Assembly: GCA_902783535.1 (NCBI GenBank)
Contig: CACZRJ010000158.1
Span: 1-5,823 of the forward strand
DNA from: an uncultured Ruminococcus sp.
Lineage (GTDB): Bacteria; Bacillota; Clostridia; Oscillospirales; CAG-382
DNA length: 5,823 nt
Direction of reading: 5' to 3'
The notes beneath the pieces were generated by a model that saw nothing but the letters and a program-made list of their open reading frames with translations, was not told the origin of the DNA and did no database searches. The translations under genes were made by a program, and so were the position numbers. Shown piece by piece: positions 1 through 4,938 of the stretch. Within the stretch, counting starts at the first letter, position 1. Each line of letters begins with the position of its first letter.

Positions 1-546
1 CAGAAGACCGGATCGGAGGAAAAAGAGGGACAATCCGGGACGCCCGAAAAATCCGAAGGACCCGAATGCGCCTGCTTTACCTGTCCCTCTCAGGAGGAGT
101 GCAAGGCGGCACAGGAAGCGGGGTCTGCTCCCGTGATCGAAGGCGCGCCGATCATTTCAACGGAAAAGCCGGACTTTTCCAACGTGCAGATCGAGCCGCT
201 GTTCTCCGATTTCGTCGACTTCGAGACTTTCTCAAAGTCCGATTTCAGAGCGGTCAAGGTGCTTGCATGCGAAGCCGTACCGAAGTCGAAAAAGCTTCTG
301 AAATTTACGCTTGATGACGGAACGGGAACGGATCGCGTCATTTTAAGCGGCATCCACGCGTTTTACGAGCCCGATCAGCTTGTAGGAAAAACATTGATCG
401 CCATTGTGAATCTGCCGCCCAGAGCCATGATGGGCATCGAGAGCTGCGGCATGCTGATCTCCGCCGTCCACAAAGAGGCCGACGAAGAGAAACTCCACCT
501 GCTGCAGGTCGATCCGCATATTCCCGCGGGCGCGAAACTGTACTGA
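1..546 (+). CDS. metG: Methionyl-tRNA synthetase, C-terminal part (5' end outside window)
   Basis: The reading frame is open from base 1 to a TGA stop at 544-546 and gives 181 residues, so the gene starts upstream; the internal GTG at 133 is not a convincing start. Residues about 71-181 form an EMAP-II/Trbp111-type OB-fold tRNA-binding domain. The visible motifs are KSKKLLKFTLDDG, VILSGIHAFY, LVGKTLIAIVNLPPRAMMGIES and a GMLISAV / IPAGAKLY ending, which is the usual C-terminus of dimeric bacterial MetRS. That domain helps bind tRNA during cytoplasmic charging of tRNA with methionine; the catalytic core lies off the window. The linker before it is charged and low in complexity, and holds four cysteines at fragment residues 23, 25, 28 and 34. 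Because only the tail is seen, a different protein carrying the same domain is possible, but the ending favours MetRS. Confidence 0.85.
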   Translation, partial: QKTGSEEKEGQSGTPEKSEGPECACFTCPSQEECKAAQEAGSAPVIEGAPIISTEKPDFSNVQIEPLFSDFVDFETFSKSDFRAVKVLACEAVPKSKKLLKFTLDDGTGTDRVILSGIHAFYEPDQLVGKTLIAIVNLPPRAMMGIESCGMLISAVHKEADEEKLHLLQVDPHIPAGAKLY

Positions 547-561
547 TACTGATCAAGAATA

Positions 562-587
562 CTCCCCCGCCTCACCGGGCGGGGGAG
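562..587 (+). terminator. GC-rich stem-loop after metG; weak or T-less terminator
   Basis: Bases 562-571 pair perfectly with 578-587 (10 bp, arm CTCCCCCGCC) around the 6-base loop 572-577, 15 bases after the metG stop. No T-run follows on either strand, so it is not a standard intrinsic terminator. It may be a partial terminator, a 3'-end stabiliser of metG mRNA, or a processing boundary before the acyl-CoA synthetase gene. I see no clear sigma-A promoter in 547-625, so the downstream gene may depend on readthrough from metG. Confidence 0.55.
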
Positions 588-625
588 CATGCTGAAAAAG
601 CAAAGGATGGAGACGATCGAGCAGC

Positions 626-2353
626 ATGGAAGAACAATTGAAAACGCCATGGGCGTCTTTTATGGGCGAAACGCCGATGCATATCGAATACGACAGATGC
701 AGCATGTACGAGGCCGTGGCGAAAACCGCCGCGCAGTATCCGGACCTGACTGCGCTGACCTTCCTCGGAAAAAAGATTCCATATGCGACAATGAAGAAAA
801 ATATCGACCGGTGCGCGTCGGCGCTTTCGGCGATCGGCGTCAGGGAAAACGACAGGGTAACGATCGCAATGCCGAACTGTCCTCAGGCGGTCTATGTCTT
901 TTACGCCGTCAACCGCGTCGGAGCGATCGGCAACATGATCCATCCGCTTTCCGCGGAAAAGGAAATCGAGTTCTATCTGAACACTTCCGGAAGCACCGTC
1001 GCAGTCACGCTGGACCAGTTTTACGAAAAATTTGCCGCGGCAATGAAAAATACCCGCGTGAAGACGCTCGTCATCGCGTCCGTTAAAGACGAACTTTCTC
1101 CTGTAAAGAAAATCGGTTACGCGCTCACGCAGGGAAAAAAGATTCCTGCGATCCCGAAAAGCGACACGTCTGTCATTCTGTGGCATGACTTTTGCGGCCG
1201 CGCATCGAAAGATCATCCGGTTCACCCGCTCCGCAAAGCGGAAGATCCCGCTGTCATTCTGTACTCCGGTGGTACCACCGGAACAACAAAAGGGATCGTC
1301 CTGACGAATCTCAACTTCGGCGCGCTCGGGGAACAGGTCGTCGCAGCGAATCCGTTTTTCAAGCCCGGACATAAAATGCTTGCCGCAATGCCTTTGTTTC
1401 ATGGATTCGGACTCGGGATCTGCATTCACACCATGCTCGCGCACGGCGGGCACTGTGTATTGATCCCCCGATTCACCGCCGCTTCCTATGCCAAAGACCT
1501 TGTCAGATACCGCTGCAACCTCATTGCGGGCGTCCCGACGCTATATGAGGCGCTTCTGCGTCTTCCCTCCATGAAGGGCGCTGATCTGAGCTGTTTGAAA
1601 GGCGTCTACTGCGGAGGTGACAGCCTGACCGTGGAGCTCAAGAAAAAATTCGACAAATTCCTTCGGGAACACAACGCGTCCGTTGAGATCCGGGAAGGAT
1701 ACGGAACAACGGAAACGGTCACCGCATGCTGTCTGACGCCCATGACGAAAGCGAAAGAAGGCAGCATCGGCATTCCCTTTCCAGATACGTACATCAAGAT
1801 CGTACGGCCGGATACGGATGAAGAGCTCCCTTACGGCGAAGAAGGCGAGATTCTGCTCGCAGGCCCTACCGTTATGAAAGAGTATATGAATCACCCGGAA
1901 GAGACCGCCAAAACGTTGAGGAAGCACCAAGACGGCATGACATGGGTCTATACCGGAGATCTCGGGTACATGGACGAAGACGGTTTCATCTATTTCAAAG
2001 GCAGAGCCAAACGGATGATCGTCTCTTCCGGATACAACATCTACCCCGCACAGCTGGAAAACATTCTTGATGCGAACGAAAAAATACAAATGAGTTGCAT
2101 CATCGGCGTCCCGGACCCTTACCGGATGCAGAAAGTCAAAGCATTCGTCCAGCTCGCGCCCGGCGTGCCTGCAACAGAAGAAACGAAGCAGGAACTGATG
2201 GAATACTGCAGGAAGCGTATCGCCCGGTATTCCCTTCCCTACGACATCGAATTCCGGTCGGAACTTCCGAAAACGCTGGTCGGAAAAGTCGCCTACCGGA
2301 TCCTGGAAGAAGAGGAAAGTCTCCGGTTCAAAGAAACCGGAGGCGGCTCATAA
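626..2353 (+). CDS. AMP-forming acyl-CoA synthetase (ANL family), long-chain fatty acid CoA ligase-like
   Basis: This 575-residue enzyme is complete and of normal length for FadD-like ligases. Such enzymes activate a carboxylic acid with ATP to an acyl-adenylate and transfer it to CoA. All core motifs are visible: the P-loop YSGGTTGTTKG (213-223), PLFHGFG (256-262), the adenine-binding GYGTTET (358-364), YTGDLGYMDEDGF (442-454) with Asp445, the hinge region GRAKRM (459-464), and PKTLVGKVAYR with the expected catalytic Lys554. There is no signal peptide or membrane span. ATG 626 is the first start after an in-frame TGA at 593-595. The best ribosome site, AAAGGATGGAG at 602-612, sits rather far away at 13 bases. 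It lies 79 bases after metG in the same direction and converges on rplL. Fatty-acid activation is inferred from family resemblance; the true acyl substrate cannot be read from the sequence, and no beta-oxidation or polyketide gene lies nearby. Confidence 0.88.
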   Translation: MEEQLKTPWASFMGETPMHIEYDRCSMYEAVAKTAAQYPDLTALTFLGKKIPYATMKKNIDRCASALSAIGVRENDRVTIAMPNCPQAVYVFYAVNRVGAIGNMIHPLSAEKEIEFYLNTSGSTVAVTLDQFYEKFAAAMKNTRVKTLVIASVKDELSPVKKIGYALTQGKKIPAIPKSDTSVILWHDFCGRASKDHPVHPLRKAEDPAVILYSGGTTGTTKGIVLTNLNFGALGEQVVAANPFFKPGHKMLAAMPLFHGFGLGICIHTMLAHGGHCVLIPRFTAASYAKDLVRYRCNLIAGVPTLYEALLRLPSMKGADLSCLKGVYCGGDSLTVELKKKFDKFLREHNASVEIREGYGTTETVTACCLTPMTKAKEGSIGIPFPDTYIKIVRPDTDEELPYGEEGEILLAGPTVMKEYMNHPEETAKTLRKHQDGMTWVYTGDLGYMDEDGFIYFKGRAKRMIVSSGYNIYPAQLENILDANEKIQMSCIIGVPDPYRMQKVKAFVQLAPGVPATEETKQELMEYCRKRIARYSLPYDIEFRSELPKTLVGKVAYRILEEEESLRFKETGGGS

Positions 2354-2381
2354 CAGAGCGCGCCGCCTTCAGCTGAGTTTT
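2339..2381 (+). terminator. Candidate terminator spanning the acyl-CoA synthetase stop codon
   Basis: Bases 2339-2347 can pair with 2362-2370 (9 bp including one G-U) around a 14-base loop that contains the TAA stop at 2351-2353. Four T residues follow at 2378-2381, eight bases after the stem. The spacing to the T-run and the short T-run make it a mediocre terminator. The shared hairpin at 2408-2438 may instead end this transcript. Confidence 0.35.
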
Positions 2382-2402
2382 CACATTGAAGCAAGTTTCC
2401 TG

Positions 2403-2438
2403 AAAAAAAGGATGAGACCCGACATGGTTCTCATCCTT
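2403..2438 (-). terminator. Intrinsic terminator of the ribosomal protein operon
   Basis: Read on the minus strand, 2438-2429 (AAGGATGAGA) pairs perfectly with 2417-2408 (TCTCATCCTT), 10 bp with an 11-base loop. The T-run 2409-2403 (seven Ts) overlaps and follows the base of the stem. It begins 19 bases after the rplL stop and is a standard Rho-independent terminator. On the plus strand the same stem is followed only by a mixed T-rich tail, so it may also stop the convergent acyl-CoA synthetase transcript, less efficiently. Confidence 0.88.
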
Positions 2439-2457
2439 ATCTGTTTGTAAGCGGTTC

Positions 2458-2832
2458 TTACTTGATGGTAACGGTACCGCCGGCCTCTTCGACCTGCTTC
2501 TTGATCTGTTCCGCTTCTTCTTTGGAAACAGCGGTCTTGATCATCTTCGGAGCGTTGACAACGAGGTCTTTCGCTTCGCCGAGGGAGAGTCCGCAGAGAT
2601 CCTTGATCTCTTTGATGACTTTGAGTTTCTTGTCTTCCGCGAAAGCGGTCAGTTCGACGTCGAATTCGGTCTTCTCTTCTTCTGCAGGAGCAGCGGCAGC
2701 GCCGGGAGCGGCAGCAACAGCAACAGGAGCAGCGGAAACGCCGTATTTTTCTTCCAGGGCTTTGACAAGGTCGGACAGCTCGAGAATGGTCAGGGTATCG
2801 ATGGTATCAAGAATCTGTTGAATTTTTTCCAT
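2458..2832 (-). CDS. rplL: 50S ribosomal protein L7/L12
   Basis: This 124-residue protein has the normal length for the multi-copy L12 stalk protein, which sits on L10 and recruits translational GTPases to the ribosome. Residues 1-32 form the N-terminal dimerisation helices, about 33-53 the Ala/Pro-rich flexible hinge, and about 54-124 the factor-binding C-terminal domain, with KLKVIKEIK (69-77), GLSLGEAKDLV (81-91) and a typical EEAGGTVTIK end. The usual TGLGLKEAK loop reads CGLSLGEAK here, a mild deviation that includes Cys80. The ATG start at 2832 has a strong GGAGGA at 2846-2841 with 8-base spacing. It follows rplJ after a 54-base AT-rich gap and is the last gene before the terminator; no rpoB follows. 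It is expected to be co-regulated with rplJ through the L10 leader. Confidence 0.97.
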   Translation of the reverse strand: MEKIQQILDTIDTLTILELSDLVKALEEKYGVSAAPVAVAAAPGAAAAPAEEEKTEFDVELTAFAEDKKLKVIKEIKDLCGLSLGEAKDLVVNAPKMIKTAVSKEEAEQIKKQVEEAGGTVTIK

Positions 2833-2886
2833 TGTTGATTTCCTCCGTAAAATATGTTCGAAATTTTTCTTACAAAATGATTGGGA

Positions 2887-3435
2887 TTACTCAGCCGCAG
2901 GAGCTTCTGCAGCGGGTTCGGCAGCGACGGGAGCACCGGATTCTTCGGTCTTCTTGTCGATGATCGCCTGGATCGCATAAGCAAATCCGTAAAGAGACGA
3001 CTGCAGAGAACCGAGGATACGTCCGATCAGAACTTCCTTGGACGGAATCTGAGCGAGTTCCTTCACTTCGTCGGCATTCAGCACGCGTCCGTCAACGAAA
3101 CCGGCTTTGATCACGAAGTGTTCGTTGTCTTTCGCGTAATTGTTCAGGATTCTCGCAGCGGCAACCTGATCCGTGCTGAGCGCGAGAGCGGTATTGCCGT
3201 TCAGGACGTCTTTCAGATCATGGAAACCGACTTCATCGAAAGCCCTGGCGCAAAGGGTGTTCTTAACAACAGCGTAATGAACGTCTTCTTTGCGAAGATC
3301 TGCACGAAGTTTGGTATCGTTCGCGACGGAAATGCCTTTGTAATCCACCAGAACGCCGCTGTTCGCGTTTTTGATCTTCTCGACGAGTTCGGAAACAACC
3401 TGCTGTTTTTGATCAATGATTGTTGCGTTTGCCAA
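2887..3435 (-). CDS. rplJ: 50S ribosomal protein L10, TTG start
   Basis: This 182-residue protein anchors L12 dimers to the 50S stalk base and, with L12, typically represses its own mRNA. Its N-terminal domain (about 1-130) shows the L10 hallmarks VDYKGISVAND (30-40), LRADLRKEDVHYAVVKNTL (43-61), NTALAL (81-86) and an IKAGFVDGRVL strand (109-119). The helix after it (about 132-160) is where L12 dimers dock. Residues 161-182 are an acidic Ala/Pro/Glu-rich tail that lengthens the protein beyond the usual 165-175. The start must be TTG 3435-3433. An in-frame TGA lies just upstream at 3444-3442 and no ATG precedes the conserved N-terminus, while a strong GGAGGTGA lies at 3449-3442. It has its own promoter and leader in the gap after rplA. 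Confidence 0.96.
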   Translation of the reverse strand: MANATIIDQKQQVVSELVEKIKNANSGVLVDYKGISVANDTKLRADLRKEDVHYAVVKNTLCARAFDEVGFHDLKDVLNGNTALALSTDQVAAARILNNYAKDNEHFVIKAGFVDGRVLNADEVKELAQIPSKEVLIGRILGSLQSSLYGFAYAIQAIIDKKTEESGAPVAAEPAAEAPAAE

Positions 3436-3449
3436 ATCGTTTCACCTCC
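3433..3449 (-). promoter_or_regulatory. rplJ ribosome binding site and TTG start codon
   Basis: On the minus strand GGAGGTGA (3449-3442) is followed after 6 bases by TTG (3435-3433). The TGA inside this Shine-Dalgarno sequence is in frame with rplJ, so no upstream start can be used. The near-perfect ribosome site may offset the weak start codon. Confidence 0.85.
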
Positions 3450-3460
3450 ATATGAATTCA

Positions 3461-3496
3461 AATGAAATGCTCTTCCGCCGGGCAGCAGAAGAGCAC
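3461..3496 (-). terminator. Candidate attenuator hairpin in the rplJ leader
   Basis: On the minus strand 3496-3488 (GTGCTCTTC) pairs with 3475-3467 (GAAGAGCAT) over 9 bp including one G-U. Three more inner pairs (one G-U) leave a 6-base loop, and an interrupted U-rich tail (UUCAUUU) runs to about 3460. It lies between the L10 leader core and the rplJ ribosome site, where Firmicutes rplJ leaders often carry an attenuator. The tail is weaker than that of the operon's final terminator. A 5' part of the 3' arm, CGGCGG at 3480-3475, could pair instead with CCGCCG at 3537-3532 in the L10 leader, which would block this hairpin. Confidence 0.55.
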
Positions 3497-3528
3497 AAAA
3501 CCATACCGATATTGAATGGATTGTTTCT

Positions 3529-3579
3529 CCTCGGCGGGCGGCCTTAAAGCCATTGAACTTTCGTGCCTGCTGTCTGCGG
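3529..3579 (-). ncRNA. Ribosomal protein L10 leader (L10-L12 binding site)
   Basis: The minus strand carries the two conserved boxes of the Firmicutes L10 leader. CCGCAGACAGCAGG lies at 3579-3566 and the CCCGCCGAGG box at 3538-3529, separated by a variable arm with a small GGCUUUAAGGCC-type hairpin. The element lies some 15 bases after the predicted transcription start and about 95 bases before the rplJ start codon, its normal place. In known cases the L10(L12) complex binds here and lowers rplJL expression when free stalk protein accumulates. The pairing GCAGG/CCCGC contains one A-C mismatch where related leaders usually have CCUGC. Identification is from the motif and the context only. Confidence 0.82.
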
Positions 3580-3596
3580 ATCATTTCAAAACCTTG

Positions 3597-3624
3597 CAAA
3601 GGATATCATATGAAATACCCTTTG
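3597..3624. repeat. Imperfect 28-bp palindrome inside the rplJ promoter
   Basis: The arms CAAAGGGTAT and ATATCCTTTG match as an inverted repeat at 9 of 10 positions around an 8-base centre. The element fills the space between the -35 and -10 boxes and covers the -10. A second small palindrome, TCATATGA, lies at 3606-3613. It could be an operator, but A/T-rich promoter spacers give chance symmetry fairly often. Confidence 0.4.
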
Positions 3625-3656
3625 TCAAGTCTTTTTTTTAAATTTATAGCTTTTTT
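3600..3656 (-). promoter_or_regulatory. Sigma-A type promoter for rplJ-rplL with A/T-rich upstream element
   Basis: On the minus strand a perfect -35 TTGACA (3628-3623) and a -10 TATCCT (3605-3600) are separated by exactly 17 bases. A-tracts at 3656-3629, including a run of eight As, lie directly upstream like an UP element. The predicted start is near 3595-3593, giving a leader of about 160 bases. I see no terminator between the rplA stop at 3671 and this promoter, so rplJL can be served both by readthrough from the upstream genes and by this promoter. Confidence 0.8.
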
Positions 3657-3670
3657 GCGGTCTCCCGTAA

Positions 3671-4366
3671 TCAGCTTCCGAGTTTCGCCGTGCTGATCTT
3701 CACGCCGGGTCCCATCGTTGAAGCGACGGCGCAGGATTTGATGTACTGGCCTTTCGCGGCTGCCGGACGGGCTTTGATGATCGCTCCGATCAGAGCGTCA
3801 AAGTTTTCCTGCAGTTTTTCCTGACCAAAGCTCACTTTCCCGATCGGGCAGTGGATGATGTTGGTCTTGTCCAGACGGTACTCGATCTTACCGGCTTTCG
3901 CTTCGGAAACGGCTTTCGCCACGTCCATGGTCACGGTTCCGGCTTTCGGCGAGGGCATCAGTCCTTTCGGGCCAAGCACTTTACCGAGACGTCCGATGAC
4001 GCCCATCATGTCGGGCGTTGCGATCACGACGTCGAATTCAAACCAGTTTTCGGCCTGGATCTTCTGGACCATGTCTTCAGCGCCGACATAATCAGCGCCT
4101 GCTTCTGCAGCGGCGGTTGCCTTGTCGCCCTTCGCGAAGACGAGCGTACGGACGGTCTTTCCGGTTCCGTTCGGAAGAACGACGGCGCCTCTGACCTGCT
4201 GATCGGCGTGACGGGAGTCAACACCGAGACGGACATGAAGTTCGACGGTTTCGTCGAATTTGGCTTTGGCGTTCGCACAGACGAGTCCCAGCGCTTCGCC
4301 GCTCTCGTACTGTCTGGATTTTTCGATCGCCGCGGCAGCGGCTTTGTAATTCTTGCCTCTTTTCAT
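3671..4366 (-). CDS. rplA: 50S ribosomal protein L1
   Basis: At 231 residues this is the usual length for bacterial L1, which binds 23S rRNA at the mobile L1 stalk next to the E site and represses the rplK-rplA mRNA. Domain I comprises residues 1-67 and 160-231, with FDETVELHVRLGVD (37-50), the IIHCPIGKVSF strand (170-180) and the RNA-contacting STMGPG (216-221). Domain II, about 68-159, has IATPDMMG and the signature GRLGKVLGPKGLMPSPKAG (125-143). The start at 4366 is preferred over the in-frame upstream ATG at 4396. It gives the conserved MKRGKNY N-terminus and has a perfect AGGAGG (4380-4375) 8 bases upstream. That ribosome site shares its first base with the TAA stop of rplK, and only 13 bases separate the genes, so tight translational coupling is likely. 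Confidence 0.97.
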   Translation of the reverse strand: MKRGKNYKAAAAAIEKSRQYESGEALGLVCANAKAKFDETVELHVRLGVDSRHADQQVRGAVVLPNGTGKTVRTLVFAKGDKATAAAEAGADYVGAEDMVQKIQAENWFEFDVVIATPDMMGVIGRLGKVLGPKGLMPSPKAGTVTMDVAKAVSEAKAGKIEYRLDKTNIIHCPIGKVSFGQEKLQENFDALIGAIIKARPAAAKGQYIKSCAVASTMGPGVKISTAKLGS

Positions 4367-4379
4367 CTTTCGACCCTCC

Positions 4380-4805
4380 TTAGTCAACGACAACAACGCC
4401 CATGCTGCGCGCCGTGCCTGCCACCATGCTCATAGCCGCTTCGATGGAAGCCGCATTCAGGTCGGGCATTTTCGTTTCGGCAATCTTGCGGACCTGCTCT
4501 TTTGTGATCTGAGCGACCTTCTGAGACTGCGGAACGCCCGAGCCCTTTTCGATGCCGGCCGCCTTCTTGATCAGAACGGCTGCGGGAGGAGTCTTGGTGA
4601 TGAACGAGAATGTGCGGTCTGCATAAACGGTAATGACAACCGGGATGATCAGGCCGATATCATTCTTCGTGCGTTCGTTGAATTCTTTCGTAAACATCGG
4701 GATGGCGACGCCGTACTGGCCGAGCGCCGGTCCGATCGGGGGCTGCGGGGTGGCTTTGCCCGCAGGGATTTGCAGTTTGATGTAGCCGATAACTTTCTTT
4801 GCCAT
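4380..4805 (-). CDS. rplK: 50S ribosomal protein L11
   Basis: The protein has 141 residues, exactly the standard length for L11, which binds the GTPase-associated region of 23S rRNA at the stalk base. The N-terminal domain holds the proline-rich segment PAGKATPQPPIGPALGQYG (14-32). In the family this segment contacts rRNA and forms the thiostrepton/micrococcin site; Pro22 and Pro26 are present. The C-terminal RNA-binding domain (about 72-141) shows GSGVPQSQKVAQIT, the MPDLNAASIEAAM helix and AGTARSMGVVV. The usual HGVNIMEFC stretch reads YGVAIPMFT here. ATG 4805 is chosen because it gives the MAKKV N-terminus and follows GGAGG at 4821-4817; an in-frame TTG at 4823 overlaps that ribosome site and is unlikely. 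The 133-base leader after nusG ends three bases before the ribosome site and carries an L1 binding-site mimic. Confidence 0.97.
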   Translation of the reverse strand: MAKKVIGYIKLQIPAGKATPQPPIGPALGQYGVAIPMFTKEFNERTKNDIGLIIPVVITVYADRTFSFITKTPPAAVLIKKAAGIEKGSGVPQSQKVAQITKEQVRKIAETKMPDLNAASIEAAMSMVAGTARSMGVVVVD

Positions 4806-4824
4806 GTGATCATACACCTCCAAA

Positions 4825-4863
4825 TGTGGTAAAATTCATTTCGGGATCTTCGTCCCTCCCACA
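4825..4863 (-). promoter_or_regulatory. L1 autoregulatory site in the rplK leader (23S rRNA mimic)
   Basis: On the minus strand UGUGG (4863-4859) pairs with CCACA (4829-4825), and GGGA (4856-4853) pairs with UCCC (4846-4843) around a 6-base loop. The two stems are separated by a short GA side and a long AUGAA-containing side. The strand pattern GUGGGAG ... AUGAA ... ACCAC resembles the L1-binding region of 23S rRNA (helices 76-77 area) and known rplK-rplA mRNA leaders. It ends three bases before the rplK Shine-Dalgarno sequence, so bound L1 would plausibly hinder translation of rplK and the coupled rplA. Confidence 0.75.
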
Positions 4864-4926
4864 GGTTTGCGGCATAATATCCTCAAACCTCGGCCGTCTG
4901 CCCTGTGGCAAATGAGAGCAGAGGCC
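4863..4926 (-). ncRNA. Two further leader hairpins upstream of the L1 site
   Basis: Minus-strand bases 4926-4918 (GGCCUCUGC) pair with 4901-4892 over 9 bp with one bulged C at 4896 and a 16-base loop. Bases 4890-4884 (AGGUUUG) pair with 4869-4863 over 7 bp with a 14-base loop. The first loop contains CCACAGG (4908-4902), which can pair perfectly with CCUGUGG at 4865-4859. That pairing would open the second hairpin and the base of the L1 site. I see no promoter here, so the RNA would come from the secE-nusG transcript. I do not recognise a named RNA family for this part. Confidence 0.5.
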
Positions 4927-4938
4927 ATGTGATGTTGC

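Noticed and set aside
572..1453. Long minus-strand open frame of 293 residues opposite the acyl-CoA synthetase
   Set aside because: It is antisense to a gene with every expected ANL motif, is Arg/Phe-rich with no recognisable domain, and has no convincing ribosome site.
1541..2089. Minus-strand open frame of 182 residues inside the acyl-CoA synthetase gene
   Set aside because: It is a shadow of the codon pattern of the coding strand; the translation shows no family features.
2881..3465. Plus-strand open frame of 194 residues opposite rplJ
   Set aside because: It lies antisense to L10 and its leader, with no ribosome site or recognisable domain.
3629..3670. Terminator after rplA
   Set aside because: On the minus strand the stop is followed by A-tracts rather than T-tracts, and only a 3-4 bp stem is available; the A-tracts fit an UP element of the rplJ promoter.
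3851..4435. Plus-strand open frame of 194 residues opposite rplA
   Set aside because: It lies antisense to a well-supported L1 gene, and the Phe/Gly/Arg-rich translation is typical of a reverse-strand artefact.
4887..4901. GCAGAC and CCGAGG in the rplK leader look like the two boxes of the L10 leader
   Set aside because: The two boxes are nearly adjacent without the intervening arm and full flanking consensus, so they cannot form the L10-binding fold. I treat the likeness as chance.
4871..4920. Possible promoter upstream of rplK (TATTAT as -10)
   Set aside because: The only TTGCCA-like -35 lies about 26 bases upstream, far from the 17-base optimum, and the bases are better explained by the leader hairpins.
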